Below are positions 35,715-44,792 of a stretch of DNA of 64,000 nt, one piece after another (position 1 is the stretch's first letter; each line of letters starts with the position of its first letter). Under the pieces are notes generated by a model that was not told where the DNA came from, did not search any database, and saw only the letters and a list, made by a program, of their open reading frames with translations. Source of the DNA: Rhodospirillaceae bacterium (GTDB lineage: Bacteria; Pseudomonadota; Alphaproteobacteria; Dongiales; Dongiaceae); contig SSEL01000003.1 of NCBI GenBank assembly GCA_008012315.1, forward strand, positions 62,001 to 126,000, given 5' to 3'. A program made the translations under genes and the position numbers.

Positions 35715-36104
35715 TCAGTTTTCCGGCGTCGTTGGTTCCGGCGCCGGTTTGACTGAACGCTGCCGGCAATCGGCGACCATGCGGTCGAGCTTCGTCAGGG
35801 TTTCCGGCGTGGCCGAGCCGTCGCCGATTTTGCCGATTTCCACCTCGTCCAGATTCTGCTCCAACCGGTCGGCGACGCAACCGCAATAGGTGTCGAGCAT
35901 CTCTTCGGTGGCGTCATCCATTGCCAGCGCGCCGCCGCCATTGGCGATGCGGCCCTGCTGCTTGCAGGTCTTCATGAAATTCGCCCGGTCGGCGGCTTGT
36001 TGCGCTGTCCGGCCGTCGTGCAGATAGTAATAAGCGCCGGCACCGACCAGGACGGCCAGGGTAAGGCCAAGGAGAATGAGGGGGATTGCTCTGCGATAAA
36101 ACAT
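35715..36104 (-). CDS. Small membrane-anchored cysteine-containing protein (129 aa)
   Basis: Function unknown. One N-terminal membrane helix (AIPLILLGLTLAVLVGAGAYYY) is followed by a periplasmic helical domain with CKQQGR, TYCGCVADRL and VADCRQRS. The four cysteines could form disulphides. The ATG at 36104 is used because the longer frame upstream runs antisense into the GNAT gene. It converges on the methyltransferase gene with a nine-base gap and is divergent from the GNAT gene. Confidence 0.8.
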   Translation of the reverse strand: MFYRRAIPLILLGLTLAVLVGAGAYYYLHDGRTAQQAADRANFMKTCKQQGRIANGGGALAMDDATEEMLDTYCGCVADRLEQNLDEVEIGKIGDGSATPETLTKLDRMVADCRQRSVKPAPEPTTPEN

Positions 36105-36195
36105 ACGTGTTAAAGTGTCAGCGACGCACAGTGAGCGCAAGAGCGGCGGCCGAGAATGACCATCAGGCGTAACGATCACGGAAGGGTGATGACGC

Positions 36196-36720
36196 ATGAC
36201 GCGATTGACCGTCATTTCCGGCAGCGGCACCGATAACCGCCGATTGCGTCCGGCGCGGCCCGGCGACGCCGCCGCCCTCACCGACCTCGCTTTGCTGTCC
36301 AAGGCCAGTTGGGGCTACGATGCCGCCTTCATGGCGCGTTGCCGCAAGGTGATGACGATCTCGCCGGAAGATATCCGCCGGCATCCCTATTACCTGGCGG
36401 AAGACGGCCAGGGCCGGCTGGCCGGCTTCTATGGCTTCGCGGTCATCGACGGATTGCTCAATCTCGATTGGCTGTTCGTGGCACCCGAGCAGCAGCGGCG
36501 CGGCATCGGGACACACCTTTTCCATCATGCGATTACGTTGGCGCGTGGCCTGGGCTTTGCCTATTTCCAGATCACCAGCGATCCCCATGCCGAGGTTTTC
36601 TACCGCCGGCAGGGAGCGACCGTCGCCGGCGCGGTTCCCTCCGACCTCAGCCCGGCACGCTACCTGCCACTGCTGCGTTTCGACCTGACGGAACTGGCCG
36701 GGCACCCACAAGCGCGTTGA
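36196..36720 (+). CDS. GNAT-family N-acetyltransferase
   Basis: 174 residues, single GNAT domain. The acetyl-CoA loop is VAPEQQRRGIGTHLFHHA and the C-terminal part has ITSDPHAEVFYRRQGA. It probably acetylates a small molecule or protein amine; the acceptor is unknown. It stands alone between the small membrane protein and a dispersed intergenic repeat. Confidence 0.92.
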   Translation: MTRLTVISGSGTDNRRLRPARPGDAAALTDLALLSKASWGYDAAFMARCRKVMTISPEDIRRHPYYLAEDGQGRLAGFYGFAVIDGLLNLDWLFVAPEQQRRGIGTHLFHHAITLARGLGFAYFQITSDPHAEVFYRRQGATVAGAVPSDLSPARYLPLLRFDLTELAGHPQAR

Positions 36721-36803
36721 AGTCGGCCCATTGAATTCGGGCTCGCCGTGGCCGGGCCGTTGAATTGGCGCAAAATAACATCCATCTCCATTGAACGCGC
36801 GAC

Positions 36804-36907
36804 AGAGCATTTCCGCGTTTCCTTGAATCGCGGAAATGCTCTATCTATTTATGATATCGCATTTTCTTCACGCGAACCGGTGCCCACTTCGCTCGAAAAT
36901 GCTTTAG
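36804..36907. repeat. Dispersed intergenic palindromic repeat
   Basis: A perfect 14-bp inverted repeat, AGAGCATTTCCGCG (36804-36817) and CGCGGAAATGCTCT (36829-36842), with an 11-base loop, is followed by CGCGAACCGGTGCCCACTTC and GCTCGAAAATGC at about 36871-36902. This second half closely resembles an intergenic repeat that I recall occurring in many copies in alphaproteobacterial genomes. It lies between the GNAT gene and pmbA. Confidence 0.7.
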
Positions 36908-36936
36908 GCTGCCGGCAGCATTTTCAGAGGAACACC

Positions 36937-38271
36937 ATGGCTGATCAGATTTCCGCGATTCTCGATGTGTTGGACAGCTTGATTGCCCGCGCCCAGCGGG
37001 CCGGCGCCGATGCCGCCGATGCGGGGCTTGCCCGCGACAGCTCGCTGAGCCTCGGCCAGCGGCTCGGCAAGCGGGAAAAGCTGGAACGGTCAGAATCCCA
37101 GGATGTCAGCCTGCGGGTCTTCGTCGGCAAGCGCCAGGCCATGGTCTCCACCAGCGATCTCTCCGATCCCATGCTGGACGAATTGGCCGAGCGCGCCGTC
37201 GCCATGGCGAAAGCCGTGCCGGAAGATCCGTATTGCGGTCCCGCCGAGCCGGAACTCCTGGCGCAGGATTGGCCGCAACTGGAATCGCTCGACCCACGCG
37301 AACCGAGCGAGGAAGAACTGGCCGAGAAAGTCAGGCTGGCGGAGGAAGCCGCGCGGGCCGTGCTCGGCGTCACCAATTCCGAGGGCGCCGAAGCCGGCTG
37401 GGGCCGGGTCGATATGGCGCTGGTCGGCAGCAATGGCTTTCGCGGCAGTTTCAGCGGCAGCCGCTTCGGCCTCAGCGTCTCGGTCATTGCCGGCGAAGGC
37501 ACAGCGATGGAACGCGATTACGATTATTCCTCCACCGTCTTCGGCAGCGATCTCACCGACCCTGTGGCCTTGGGCAAGGCGGCCGGCGAGCGCGCGGTGA
37601 AACGCCTCAATCCGCGCAAGGCGCAGACCGCGAAACTGCCGGTCATTTACGATCCGCGCATTTCCAACGGATTGATCGGTCATTTCGCCGGCGCCATCAA
37701 TGGCGGCTCGATCGCCCGCGGCACCAGCTTCCTGAAGGACCATATGGGCAAGCAGGTTTTCGCCGCCGGCATCAATATCATCGATGATCCGCATCGCCGG
37801 CGCGGTCTTCGTTCGCGGCCTTTCGACGGCGAAGGCGTCGCCAATCATCGCATGTCCTTCATCGAGGACGGCGTGTTGAAGAGCTGGGTGCTCGGCTGCC
37901 GGGAAGCGCGGCAGCTCAATCTGCGCACCACCGGTCATGGCAGCCGCGGCGGTTCGCCCTCCACCTCCAATCTCTATATGGAAGCAGGCAAGGTCTCGCC
38001 GAAGGAATTGATCGGTGCGGTGGATCGCGGCTTCTACGTGACCGAGCTGATCGGCCATGGCGTCAATGGCGTGACCGGCGATTACAGCCGCGGCGCCGCC
38101 GGCTTCTGGATCGAGAAGGGCGAACTGGCCTATCCGGTCTCGGAAGTCACCATCGCCGGCAATCTGAAGGAGATGTTCCTCAACATCACCCCGGCCAATG
38201 ATCTGGTGTTCCGCTACGGAATCGATGCACCGACCCTGCGCATCGACGGCATGACCATCGCCGGCGCATGA
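36937..38271 (+). CDS. pmbA: TldD/PmbA-family metalloprotease component
   Basis: 444 residues of the TldE/PmbA half of the TldD-TldE protease, which in other bacteria matures peptides such as microcin and degrades unfolded small proteins. Recognisable segments are DVSLRVFVGKRQAMVSTSDL near the N-terminus and HFAGAINGGSIARGTSFL, ELIGHGVNGVTGDYSRGAAG, and FRYGIDAPTLRIDGM at the end. It lacks the HExxxH found in TldD, as expected for PmbA. The ATG at 36937 has AGAGG eight to nine bases upstream; the frame upstream of it is the intergenic repeat. No tldD lies in the window. Confidence 0.94.
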   Translation: MADQISAILDVLDSLIARAQRAGADAADAGLARDSSLSLGQRLGKREKLERSESQDVSLRVFVGKRQAMVSTSDLSDPMLDELAERAVAMAKAVPEDPYCGPAEPELLAQDWPQLESLDPREPSEEELAEKVRLAEEAARAVLGVTNSEGAEAGWGRVDMALVGSNGFRGSFSGSRFGLSVSVIAGEGTAMERDYDYSSTVFGSDLTDPVALGKAAGERAVKRLNPRKAQTAKLPVIYDPRISNGLIGHFAGAINGGSIARGTSFLKDHMGKQVFAAGINIIDDPHRRRGLRSRPFDGEGVANHRMSFIEDGVLKSWVLGCREARQLNLRTTGHGSRGGSPSTSNLYMEAGKVSPKELIGAVDRGFYVTELIGHGVNGVTGDYSRGAAGFWIEKGELAYPVSEVTIAGNLKEMFLNITPANDLVFRYGIDAPTLRIDGMTIAGA

Positions 38272-38301
38272 TATCCCACGTCGCATGACTGCTAGCGTCG
38301 C

Positions 38302-39558
38302 ATGATCAGGCGCCGCCGATCTCTCGGCGGATTATCCCTCCTCGTTGCCGTTGCCCTGCTGCTGCCCGCCTTGCGGATGCAGCCGGCGGCGGCCGATCCG
38401 GCGGCCGACGCGCCTGCCTGTGCCTATCTTGCGACGGCGACGGCAACCCAGCCGGATGGACCCGTGCTTCTTGCGAGCTTCCCGAGTGTCACCACGGGAC
38501 CGCTGCATAACGCCGCCTTTCTCTACGACAATGCGGTCGCCGCGATCGCTTTGGTCGGCTGCGGCGATGACAAGCAGGCGCGCCGGATCGGCGATGCCAT
38601 GCTGCTGGCGCTGGATCACGACCGCTATTGGCATGACGGACGCTTGCGCAACGGCTATGCCGCCGGACCGGTGACGACAGAGCCGGTCAAGCTGGCGGGC
38701 TGGTGGGATGACAAGGAACAACGCTGGCTGGAGGATCGCTATCAGGCCGGCAGCGATAGCGGCAATCTCGCTTGGGCCATGCTCGCCTTGCTGACACTGG
38801 CACGTCATGAGGATGACACGCGCTATCGCGATGGCGCCGAACGGATCGCTCATTGGCTCACCGTGCAGCGTGACACCGTGCAGCGCGACGCGGCACATCA
38901 CATCGGCGGCTTTGCCGGCGGCACCTTCGGCCATGAGCCGACACCCTCGGCCGTCACCTGGAAATCCACCGAGCACAATACCGATCTCGCGGCAGCCTTC
39001 AGCGAATTGGCCGCGATCACCGGCGCTGCATCTTGGCGTGTCGAGGCCCATGCGGCCAGCCGGTTTGTCTCGGCGATGTGGGATGATGCCTGTGCCTGCT
39101 TCGCCACCGGCACCGCCGATGACGGTGTGACGGTCAATCGCTTCGTTGCTTTGGATGCCCAGGTCTGGCCATTGCTGGCCCTGCCGGAACTCAAGAGCCG
39201 TGGCGATGCGGTGATGGCAAGCATCGACACACGATTGGCGGTTGGTGACGGATATGCCTATAGCGAGGTGAAATCCGGCATCTGGACCGAAGGCACCGCG
39301 CAAGTTGCGCTGCTGGCGGCCTTGCGCGGCGACAAGACGAAAGCAGCCGCGCTGCTGAAAGCCATCGCCCGCCAGCGCGCCACCGATGGCAGCTATTATG
39401 CCAGCAACATCGCGGCCTTGCCGACCGGCTTCATGTTGCCGACCGATCCGCGCCAGCCGCGCCTCTATTTCCGCCTGCCCCATCTCGGCGCAACCGCCTG
39501 GGCCGCCTTGGCCGAACGGCGCTTCAATCCCTTCACCGGTACGGCAACACTTCCTTAA
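38302..39558 (+). CDS. Secreted six-hairpin (alpha/alpha toroid) protein
   Basis: 418 residues with an Arg-rich signal peptide (MIRRRRSLGGLSLLVAVALL). The mature part is helical, with repeated pieces typical of (alpha/alpha)6 glycosidase-like toroids: FLYDNAVAAIALVGCGDDKQ, GSDSGNLAWAMLALLTLARH, STEHNTDLAAAFSELAAITG and WTEGTAQVALLAAL. The end, LPHLGATAWAALAERRFNPF, is a family mark. It is probably periplasmic and glycan-related, but no catalytic acids can be assigned with confidence. It follows pmbA by 30 bases and may be cotranscribed. Confidence 0.8.
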   Translation: MIRRRRSLGGLSLLVAVALLLPALRMQPAAADPAADAPACAYLATATATQPDGPVLLASFPSVTTGPLHNAAFLYDNAVAAIALVGCGDDKQARRIGDAMLLALDHDRYWHDGRLRNGYAAGPVTTEPVKLAGWWDDKEQRWLEDRYQAGSDSGNLAWAMLALLTLARHEDDTRYRDGAERIAHWLTVQRDTVQRDAAHHIGGFAGGTFGHEPTPSAVTWKSTEHNTDLAAAFSELAAITGAASWRVEAHAASRFVSAMWDDACACFATGTADDGVTVNRFVALDAQVWPLLALPELKSRGDAVMASIDTRLAVGDGYAYSEVKSGIWTEGTAQVALLAALRGDKTKAAALLKAIARQRATDGSYYASNIAALPTGFMLPTDPRQPRLYFRLPHLGATAWAALAERRFNPFTGTATLP

Positions 39559-39751
39559 GAGGTCGGCCAGTCGCCTGCGCGGAAATGACGGTTCCGCGTC
39601 GATCCGGCGACAGACCAGTGAATTTCGCGGCGGGACTGATGTCCAGCCGAGGCCTGTCATCATCCCGTCACCGGCTTGCCGCATTGTCTGCCGCGTCACG
39701 GTTCCCTCGAACCCGAGTCGTGGATGAAAGCTAGGGAGCGGCTGAACGGCC

Positions 39752-40528
39752 ATGAAAATTGACCCGATACCGACTCATTATCGGACGATTTTCGTTTCCG
39801 ACGTGCATCTCGGCACGCGCGGATGCAAAGCGGAATTCCTGCTGGATTTCCTCAAGCACCATGAATCCGATACGCTTTATCTGATCGGCGACATCATCGA
39901 CTGCTGGCGGCTGAAAAAATCCTGGTTCTGGGCGCAAAGCCATAACGACGTCGTGCAGAAGGTGCTGCGCAAGGCGCGCAAGGGCACGGAGGTGATCCTG
40001 GTGCCGGGCAACCACGACGATCCCCTGCGCGATTATGACGGCATGGCCTTCGGCGGCATCCAGGTATCGAAGGAAGCGATTCACGAGACCGCCGATGGCA
40101 AGCGGCTGCTGATCGTTCATGGCGACGGCTTCGACGGCATCATGCGGCACGCCCCCTGGCTCGCGAAACTTGGTGACACGGCCTATACGATGGCGCTGGG
40201 GCTGAACCATTGGTACAACCGCGCCCGCCTGGCCTTCGGCTATCCCTACTGGTCGCTCTCCGCTTATCTGAAGCACCGGGTCAAGGATGCGGTGAAATTC
40301 ATCAGCGATTTCGAAATCGCCATGGCTGACGAAGCCAAGAGCCGCGGCCTTGACGGCGTCGTTTGCGGCCATATCCACAAAGCCGAGATCCGCGAGATCA
40401 ACGGCATCCTTTATTGCAATGACGGCGACTGGGTAGAGAGCTGCACAGCGCTGGTCGAACATCGTGACGGTCGATTGGAGATCATCGAATGGGCGCGCAT
40501 GCGGCAATTCTCCATGATGCAGGCCTGA
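39752..40528 (+). CDS. LpxH-like metallophosphoesterase
   Basis: 258 residues of the calcineurin-like phosphoesterase fold: FVSDVHLGTRG, IGDIIDCWRL, VPGNHDD, IVHGDGFD and CGHIHKAEI supply the metal ligands. It is closest by eye to UDP-2,3-diacylglucosamine diphosphatase LpxH and its alphaproteobacterial LpxH2-type relatives, so a lipid or nucleotide-diphosphate substrate is likely. It overlaps the glycosyltransferase gene by 40 bases, so the two are coupled and may act in one glycolipid route. Confidence 0.9.
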   Translation: MKIDPIPTHYRTIFVSDVHLGTRGCKAEFLLDFLKHHESDTLYLIGDIIDCWRLKKSWFWAQSHNDVVQKVLRKARKGTEVILVPGNHDDPLRDYDGMAFGGIQVSKEAIHETADGKRLLIVHGDGFDGIMRHAPWLAKLGDTAYTMALGLNHWYNRARLAFGYPYWSLSAYLKHRVKDAVKFISDFEIAMADEAKSRGLDGVVCGHIHKAEIREINGILYCNDGDWVESCTALVEHRDGRLEIIEWARMRQFSMMQA

Positions 40529-41589
40529 CGGATTACCTAACCGGAATCGACGCAACACACCCGCTTCGCATTGCCATCGTCAGCGACGCCTGGACCCCAC
40601 AGGTCAACGGCGTCGTCCGGACCCTCGGTCGCACCATCAAGGAACTGACCGAGCTCGGCCACCATGTCGATGTGATCGCACCCAGCGATTTTCACAGCCT
40701 CCCCTGCCCCACTTATCCGGAAATCCGCCTGGCGCTGATGCCGAAGCGCGGCATGGCGCGGCAGCTCGATCGCCTGAAGCCCGATGCCATTCACATCGCC
40801 ACCGAGGGACCGCTGGGCCATGCCGCCCGGGCCTATTGCCGCGCCCGCAAGCTGCCTTTCAGCACCGCCTATCACACGCGCTTTCCGGAATATGTCGCCG
40901 AACGCTTCGCCTTTCCGACGGCCTTGAGCTACGCCGTGCTGCGGCGCTTTCATGCGCCGGCCCAGAGCATCATGGTGGCGACCCGGTCGATCGCAGAGGA
41001 TCTCGCATCGCGCGGCTTCCGCAACATTCGCGCCTGGTCGCGCGGCGTCGATCTCGACCTCTTCAAGCCGCGCATCAACGAAATTCCCGCCTTGCTGTGC
41101 GACCTGCCGCGCCCGCTGCACCTCTATGTCGGCCGCGTCGCGGTGGAAAAGAATATCGAAGCCTTTCTGGCGCTCGATCTGCCGGGAACCAAGGTCGTGG
41201 TGGGCGACGGACCGCAGCGCGCCGCCTTGCAACGACGCTTTCCAAAGACAATCTTCGCCGGCGCCAAGCATGGCGTCGACCTGGCGCAGCATTATGCCGC
41301 CGCCGATGTCTTCGTCTTTCCCAGCCTGACCGATACCTTTGGCCTGGTGGTTCTGGAAGCCCTGGCGAGCGGCGTGCCCGTCGCCGCTTTTCCGGTCGCG
41401 GGACCGAAGGACGTGCTGGGCGATAGCGGCGCCGGTGCCCTTGACTGGGATCTCGCCCGGGCGGTTCAGCGGGCGATAATGGTGCCGCCGGCCCGCTGCC
41501 GCGCGCATGCCGAGACGTTCTCCTGGCGCGCCGCCACCGACCAGTTTCTCGCCAATCTCGCGCTCATCTCAAAGCCACTCCAGGTTTGA
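40489..41589 (+). CDS. Family 4-type glycosyltransferase (GT-B)
   Basis: 366 residues. N-terminal Rossmann half begins IAIVSDAWTPQVNGVVRTL, typical of glycolipid and sulfolipid glycosyltransferases. The C-terminal half has LYVGRVAVEKNIEAFL, VVVGDGPQRAALQ and the EX7E-type loop FVFPSLTDTFGLVVLEALAS. It probably transfers a hexose from a nucleotide sugar to diacylglycerol or a related lipid. The ATG at 40489 lies inside the LpxH-like gene and no later ATG precedes the conserved region, so the overlap is probably genuine. Confidence 0.92.
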   Translation: MGAHAAILHDAGLTDYLTGIDATHPLRIAIVSDAWTPQVNGVVRTLGRTIKELTELGHHVDVIAPSDFHSLPCPTYPEIRLALMPKRGMARQLDRLKPDAIHIATEGPLGHAARAYCRARKLPFSTAYHTRFPEYVAERFAFPTALSYAVLRRFHAPAQSIMVATRSIAEDLASRGFRNIRAWSRGVDLDLFKPRINEIPALLCDLPRPLHLYVGRVAVEKNIEAFLALDLPGTKVVVGDGPQRAALQRRFPKTIFAGAKHGVDLAQHYAAADVFVFPSLTDTFGLVVLEALASGVPVAAFPVAGPKDVLGDSGAGALDWDLARAVQRAIMVPPARCRAHAETFSWRAATDQFLANLALISKPLQV

Positions 41590-41679
41590 TATCCATATAG
41601 ATAGATCCGGGATCGCAATCGCACGCCTTGCATCCGTCATCGTCTTGTCGCAAGAAGGGCGCAACGGACAGGAGGCGTC

Positions 41680-42507
41680 ATGTCATCCACCCCTTCATCG
41701 ATATCATCATCAACGGCACCATCAGCAGCAACACCGTCTTCGGCCATACTGGGGATCATCGGCGTCGGCGGCCTGGCCGATTTCGTGGTTCAGGGATTGC
41801 GCCGGGCCGGCGACCGGCGAAAGGTCCTGTTGTCGCCGCGCAACGCTGAGCGCGCCGCCAGTCTGGCACAGCAATGCGATGCCGAGGTCATGCCGGACAA
41901 TCAGGCGGTGGTCGATGCCGCGGGCTTGATCCTGGTCGCCGTGCCGCCGGCCGCCGTCTATGATTGTGTCAAAGCACTGCGCTGGCATCCCGGCCAGGTG
42001 CTGATCTGCGTCGCCATCGACGTCACCGAAGCCGGATTGCACGCGGCCGCGCCCGGCACCACCGTGGTGCGCGCGATGCCCAGCAGCTGCGCGGCGCTCA
42101 ATGCCGGCGGCACGCCGATCTTTCCCGCCAATGAGATGGCGGCGGATTTATTCGGCAAGCTCGGCGCCGTCTTTGCCGTGGAGAATGAAGCGCAGTTCAA
42201 CACGGCGGCTGCCCTCGCTGCTTATTATCTGTGGAGTTTTGCCGTCATCGATACGGTGGCGGAACGTGCTGTCGCCGAAGGCCTGCCGGCGGAAATCGCC
42301 CGCGGCCTGGCCGCCGCTTTGACCGGCGGCGCCGCCGCCGTCGCCGCCAGCCGACCCGATCTGCCGGCGCGGACACCGCTGGAGACTTTCGGCCTGCCTG
42401 GCACGATGACGCGGCAAGGTTGGGATGTGCTGACGCAGTCAGATGCCCTGAACGCCTGGAGCAAAGCCCTGGACATCGCCATCGCCCGGATGCGCAGCGG
42501 CCAGTAG
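41680..42507 (+). CDS. Pyrroline-5-carboxylate reductase-like protein
   Basis: 275 residues, NAD(P)-binding with a glycine-rich loop (GIIGVGGLADFVVQGL), VRAMPSSCAALNAGGTPIF and a helical dimerisation half with AAALTGGAAAVA. It matches the ProC fold, but with an unusual Ser/Thr-rich N-terminus (SSTPSSISSSTAPSAATPSS). The loop reads GVGGLA rather than GxGxMG. Whether it makes proline is unclear, so it may be a paralogue with another imine substrate. AGGAGG lies five bases before the ATG at 41680. Confidence 0.85.
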   Translation: MSSTPSSISSSTAPSAATPSSAILGIIGVGGLADFVVQGLRRAGDRRKVLLSPRNAERAASLAQQCDAEVMPDNQAVVDAAGLILVAVPPAAVYDCVKALRWHPGQVLICVAIDVTEAGLHAAAPGTTVVRAMPSSCAALNAGGTPIFPANEMAADLFGKLGAVFAVENEAQFNTAAALAAYYLWSFAVIDTVAERAVAEGLPAEIARGLAAALTGGAAAVAASRPDLPARTPLETFGLPGTMTRQGWDVLTQSDALNAWSKALDIAIARMRSGQ

Positions 42508-42514
42508 CCTTTAA

Positions 42515-43114
42515 TCAATCCGGCCGTTTCATTTCGAAGATATTGTCGACGACGGTGAAATCCATATAGCCGAGCCGGGCGATCGGGCGGATCTTGCCGA
42601 GATCGACGCGGCCATCGGTGATCACCGCATCGTCGATATGAACCTGCACGACCTCGCCGATGATGATGGCGTTCTCCGAGGTCTCGCCATTGCCGTTCGT
42701 CAAGTTGACGGTCTGCCGGTAGCGGCATTCGAGCGCGACCGGACTGCGTTTGACATGCGGCGGCGCCACCAGGATGGAAGGTTCCATCTCCAGCCCGATC
42801 AATTCCGGCTCACTGACATCGGCCGGCATATGTGCCGAAGTGGCGTTCATCTCGGCACGCAGATCATAGGTCGCGAGATTGAAGACGAATTCGCCTGTTT
42901 CCTCGGCATTGCGCTGCGAATCCTTGCGCGGGCCGCTGGAGAACATCACGAAAGGCGGGGTGGCGGAAACGGCATTGAAAAAACTATAGGGCGCCAGATT
43001 GACGATGCCCTCCCGCGTCACGGTGGTGATCCAGCCGATCGGCCGGGGCACCACCAGGGCATAAAAGGGATTATGCGGCAGGCCGTGATGTTCGCTGCGT
43101 GGATCGTAATGCAT
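42515..43114 (-). CDS. Flavin reductase-like FMN-binding split-barrel protein
   Basis: 199 residues of the flavin reductase-like family: PFYALVVPRPIGWITTVTRE binds FMN, followed by NLAPYSFFNAVS and PPFVMFSSGPRKDSQRNAEE. It probably reduces or binds FMN for a partner oxygenase. It follows the glutamine synthetase-like gene on the same strand with 17 bases between, so the two probably form an operon. Confidence 0.92.
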   Translation of the reverse strand: MHYDPRSEHHGLPHNPFYALVVPRPIGWITTVTREGIVNLAPYSFFNAVSATPPFVMFSSGPRKDSQRNAEETGEFVFNLATYDLRAEMNATSAHMPADVSEPELIGLEMEPSILVAPPHVKRSPVALECRYRQTVNLTNGNGETSENAIIIGEVVQVHIDDAVITDGRVDLGKIRPIARLGYMDFTVVDNIFEMKRPD

Positions 43115-43131
43115 CGTCCCTCACTTCAATT

Positions 43132-44541
43132 TCACAGATACCAGTCATATTCCTGCGGCGAAATCCGGCGCTGGAATTTTTCCAGCTCCGCTCGCTTGGC
43201 ATCAACATAGAGCGCCAGGTAACCCGCACCGAGATAATCCGGCAGGACCTTCGCCTTGGCCAGACGATCCAAGGCCGCCATCCAGTCGAAAGGCAGTTTC
43301 GCATCGCGCTGCTGGCTGACATCGCCAACCGAAATGGCCGGCGGCGTCAATTTGCCCTCGATGCCATGCAGCATGCCGGCGAGAATGCCGGCTACCACCA
43401 GATGCGGATTGGCATCGGCGCCGGCGATGCGGTGTTCGATGCGCCGGGCCTTGCCGTTGCTGAGCGGGATGCGGAAGGCGACCGAGCGGTTATTGGCACC
43501 CCAGGTCGGCGCCATCGGCACCAGGCTGCCCGGCTGGTAACGGCGATAGGAATTGAGGTTGGGCGCGAAGAGCGCCATCGCCTCGCCCATGGTGGCGGCC
43601 AGACCCGCTACCGCTTGGCGCAGCACCGGACCGCCTTCATCACTGCCGTCATCGAAGACATTGCGGCCCTTGTCGTCGAGCAAGCTGCAATGAATATGCA
43701 TGCCGCTGCCCGCCTGTTGCAGGAAAGGCTTTGCCATGAACGTGGCTTCATGGCCGTGGCGCTTGGCGATCTCGCGGATGACGCGCTTCAGGAGCACCGC
43801 GTGATCGGCGGCCAGCAACGCATCCGGAGAATGATATAGATTGATCTCGAACTGGCCCGGCGAGTTTTCCGTGATGGCGGTCGAGGCCGGGATCGCCTGG
43901 GCCGTCGCCGCCGCCGCGACGTCGCGGATGAAAGCGCCGTACACATCGAGATTGCTGATGCTGTAGAGCTGCCGCGAGGTATCGGGCAGGCCGGTCGCCG
44001 GCGAGATCGGCGGCAGCGGCTCGCGCAGGCCACCCCGCTTGCGGTCAGTCAGATAGAATTCCATCTCCACCGCCACCATCGGCGTCAGGCCGCGCTGCTT
44101 GAACCGCGCGACGAGATCGCCGAGCACCTGGCGCGGATCGACCCGGCAGGGCTGGTTGACCTGGTCCGGCATGGTGAGCAGGACCTGTGCCGTCGGCACC
44201 TCGGCCCAGGGCACGGGTTGCAGCGTGCCGGCGACCGGCCAGGCCGAGCCGTCCGGATCGCCGCGCGCTTCCGAGCGCTGGCCGGGATCGAGATCCTCGC
44301 CGGTCACATCGAGGAAATAGAGGCAGAAGGGCATCTGCACGCCGCTTTGCCAGATCTTCGCCGCCTCATGAACCGGCAGGCGCTTGCCGCGGATCGTGCT
44401 GCAGAGATCGCTGATGAAAGCGTCGACGAATTGCGTCTTGGGATGGCGTTTCAGGAACTGCTCGAATTCGGCCAGATCGTTCCCCCCAGCAGTGTCTTTC
44501 GGCAGCCTCGCCCTGCCGGTCGTCTTCGCGCGTTGCGCCAT
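43132..44541 (-). CDS. Glutamine synthetase family protein, PuuA-like
   Basis: 469 residues of the glutamine synthetase fold: VEMEFYLTDRKRGG, ENSPGQFEINLYH, ATFMAKPFLQQAGSGMHIHC, and the RRYQPGSLVPMAPTWGANNR active loop. The HRIAGADANPHLVVAGILAG segment is typical of gamma-glutamylpolyamine or gamma-glutamylamide synthetases rather than nitrogen-assimilating GlnA; there is no adenylylation-site tyrosine loop that I can identify. The ATG at 44541 has GAGGGGAAC directly upstream. It may ligate glutamate to an amine, opening a polyamine or amine-degradation route with the flavin reductase. The amine is unknown. Confidence 0.88.
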   Translation of the reverse strand: MAQRAKTTGRARLPKDTAGGNDLAEFEQFLKRHPKTQFVDAFISDLCSTIRGKRLPVHEAAKIWQSGVQMPFCLYFLDVTGEDLDPGQRSEARGDPDGSAWPVAGTLQPVPWAEVPTAQVLLTMPDQVNQPCRVDPRQVLGDLVARFKQRGLTPMVAVEMEFYLTDRKRGGLREPLPPISPATGLPDTSRQLYSISNLDVYGAFIRDVAAAATAQAIPASTAITENSPGQFEINLYHSPDALLAADHAVLLKRVIREIAKRHGHEATFMAKPFLQQAGSGMHIHCSLLDDKGRNVFDDGSDEGGPVLRQAVAGLAATMGEAMALFAPNLNSYRRYQPGSLVPMAPTWGANNRSVAFRIPLSNGKARRIEHRIAGADANPHLVVAGILAGMLHGIEGKLTPPAISVGDVSQQRDAKLPFDWMAALDRLAKAKVLPDYLGAGYLALYVDAKRAELEKFQRRISPQEYDWYL

Positions 44542-44792
44542 GTTCCCCTCGTTCCTGATCGCCAAGCCTGCCGTCATGTTGTTTCCGCCGGGCAGGCTTT
44601 GACATGCAGCCAGGACACTAGGCAAGACAGTCGCGGACGGCAAGATCGCTCTCAATCGCGCGTGATCGTTAGCGAAAGCTGAACAATCCATTCAAATCGT
44701 CCGCTCTCGCAAATAGCGCGATGATCCACTATTTAGCGGGTGACTGATAAGTTGACGGTGCGGCCGATGCCGGCCACCGGAAAGGAGTGCAC

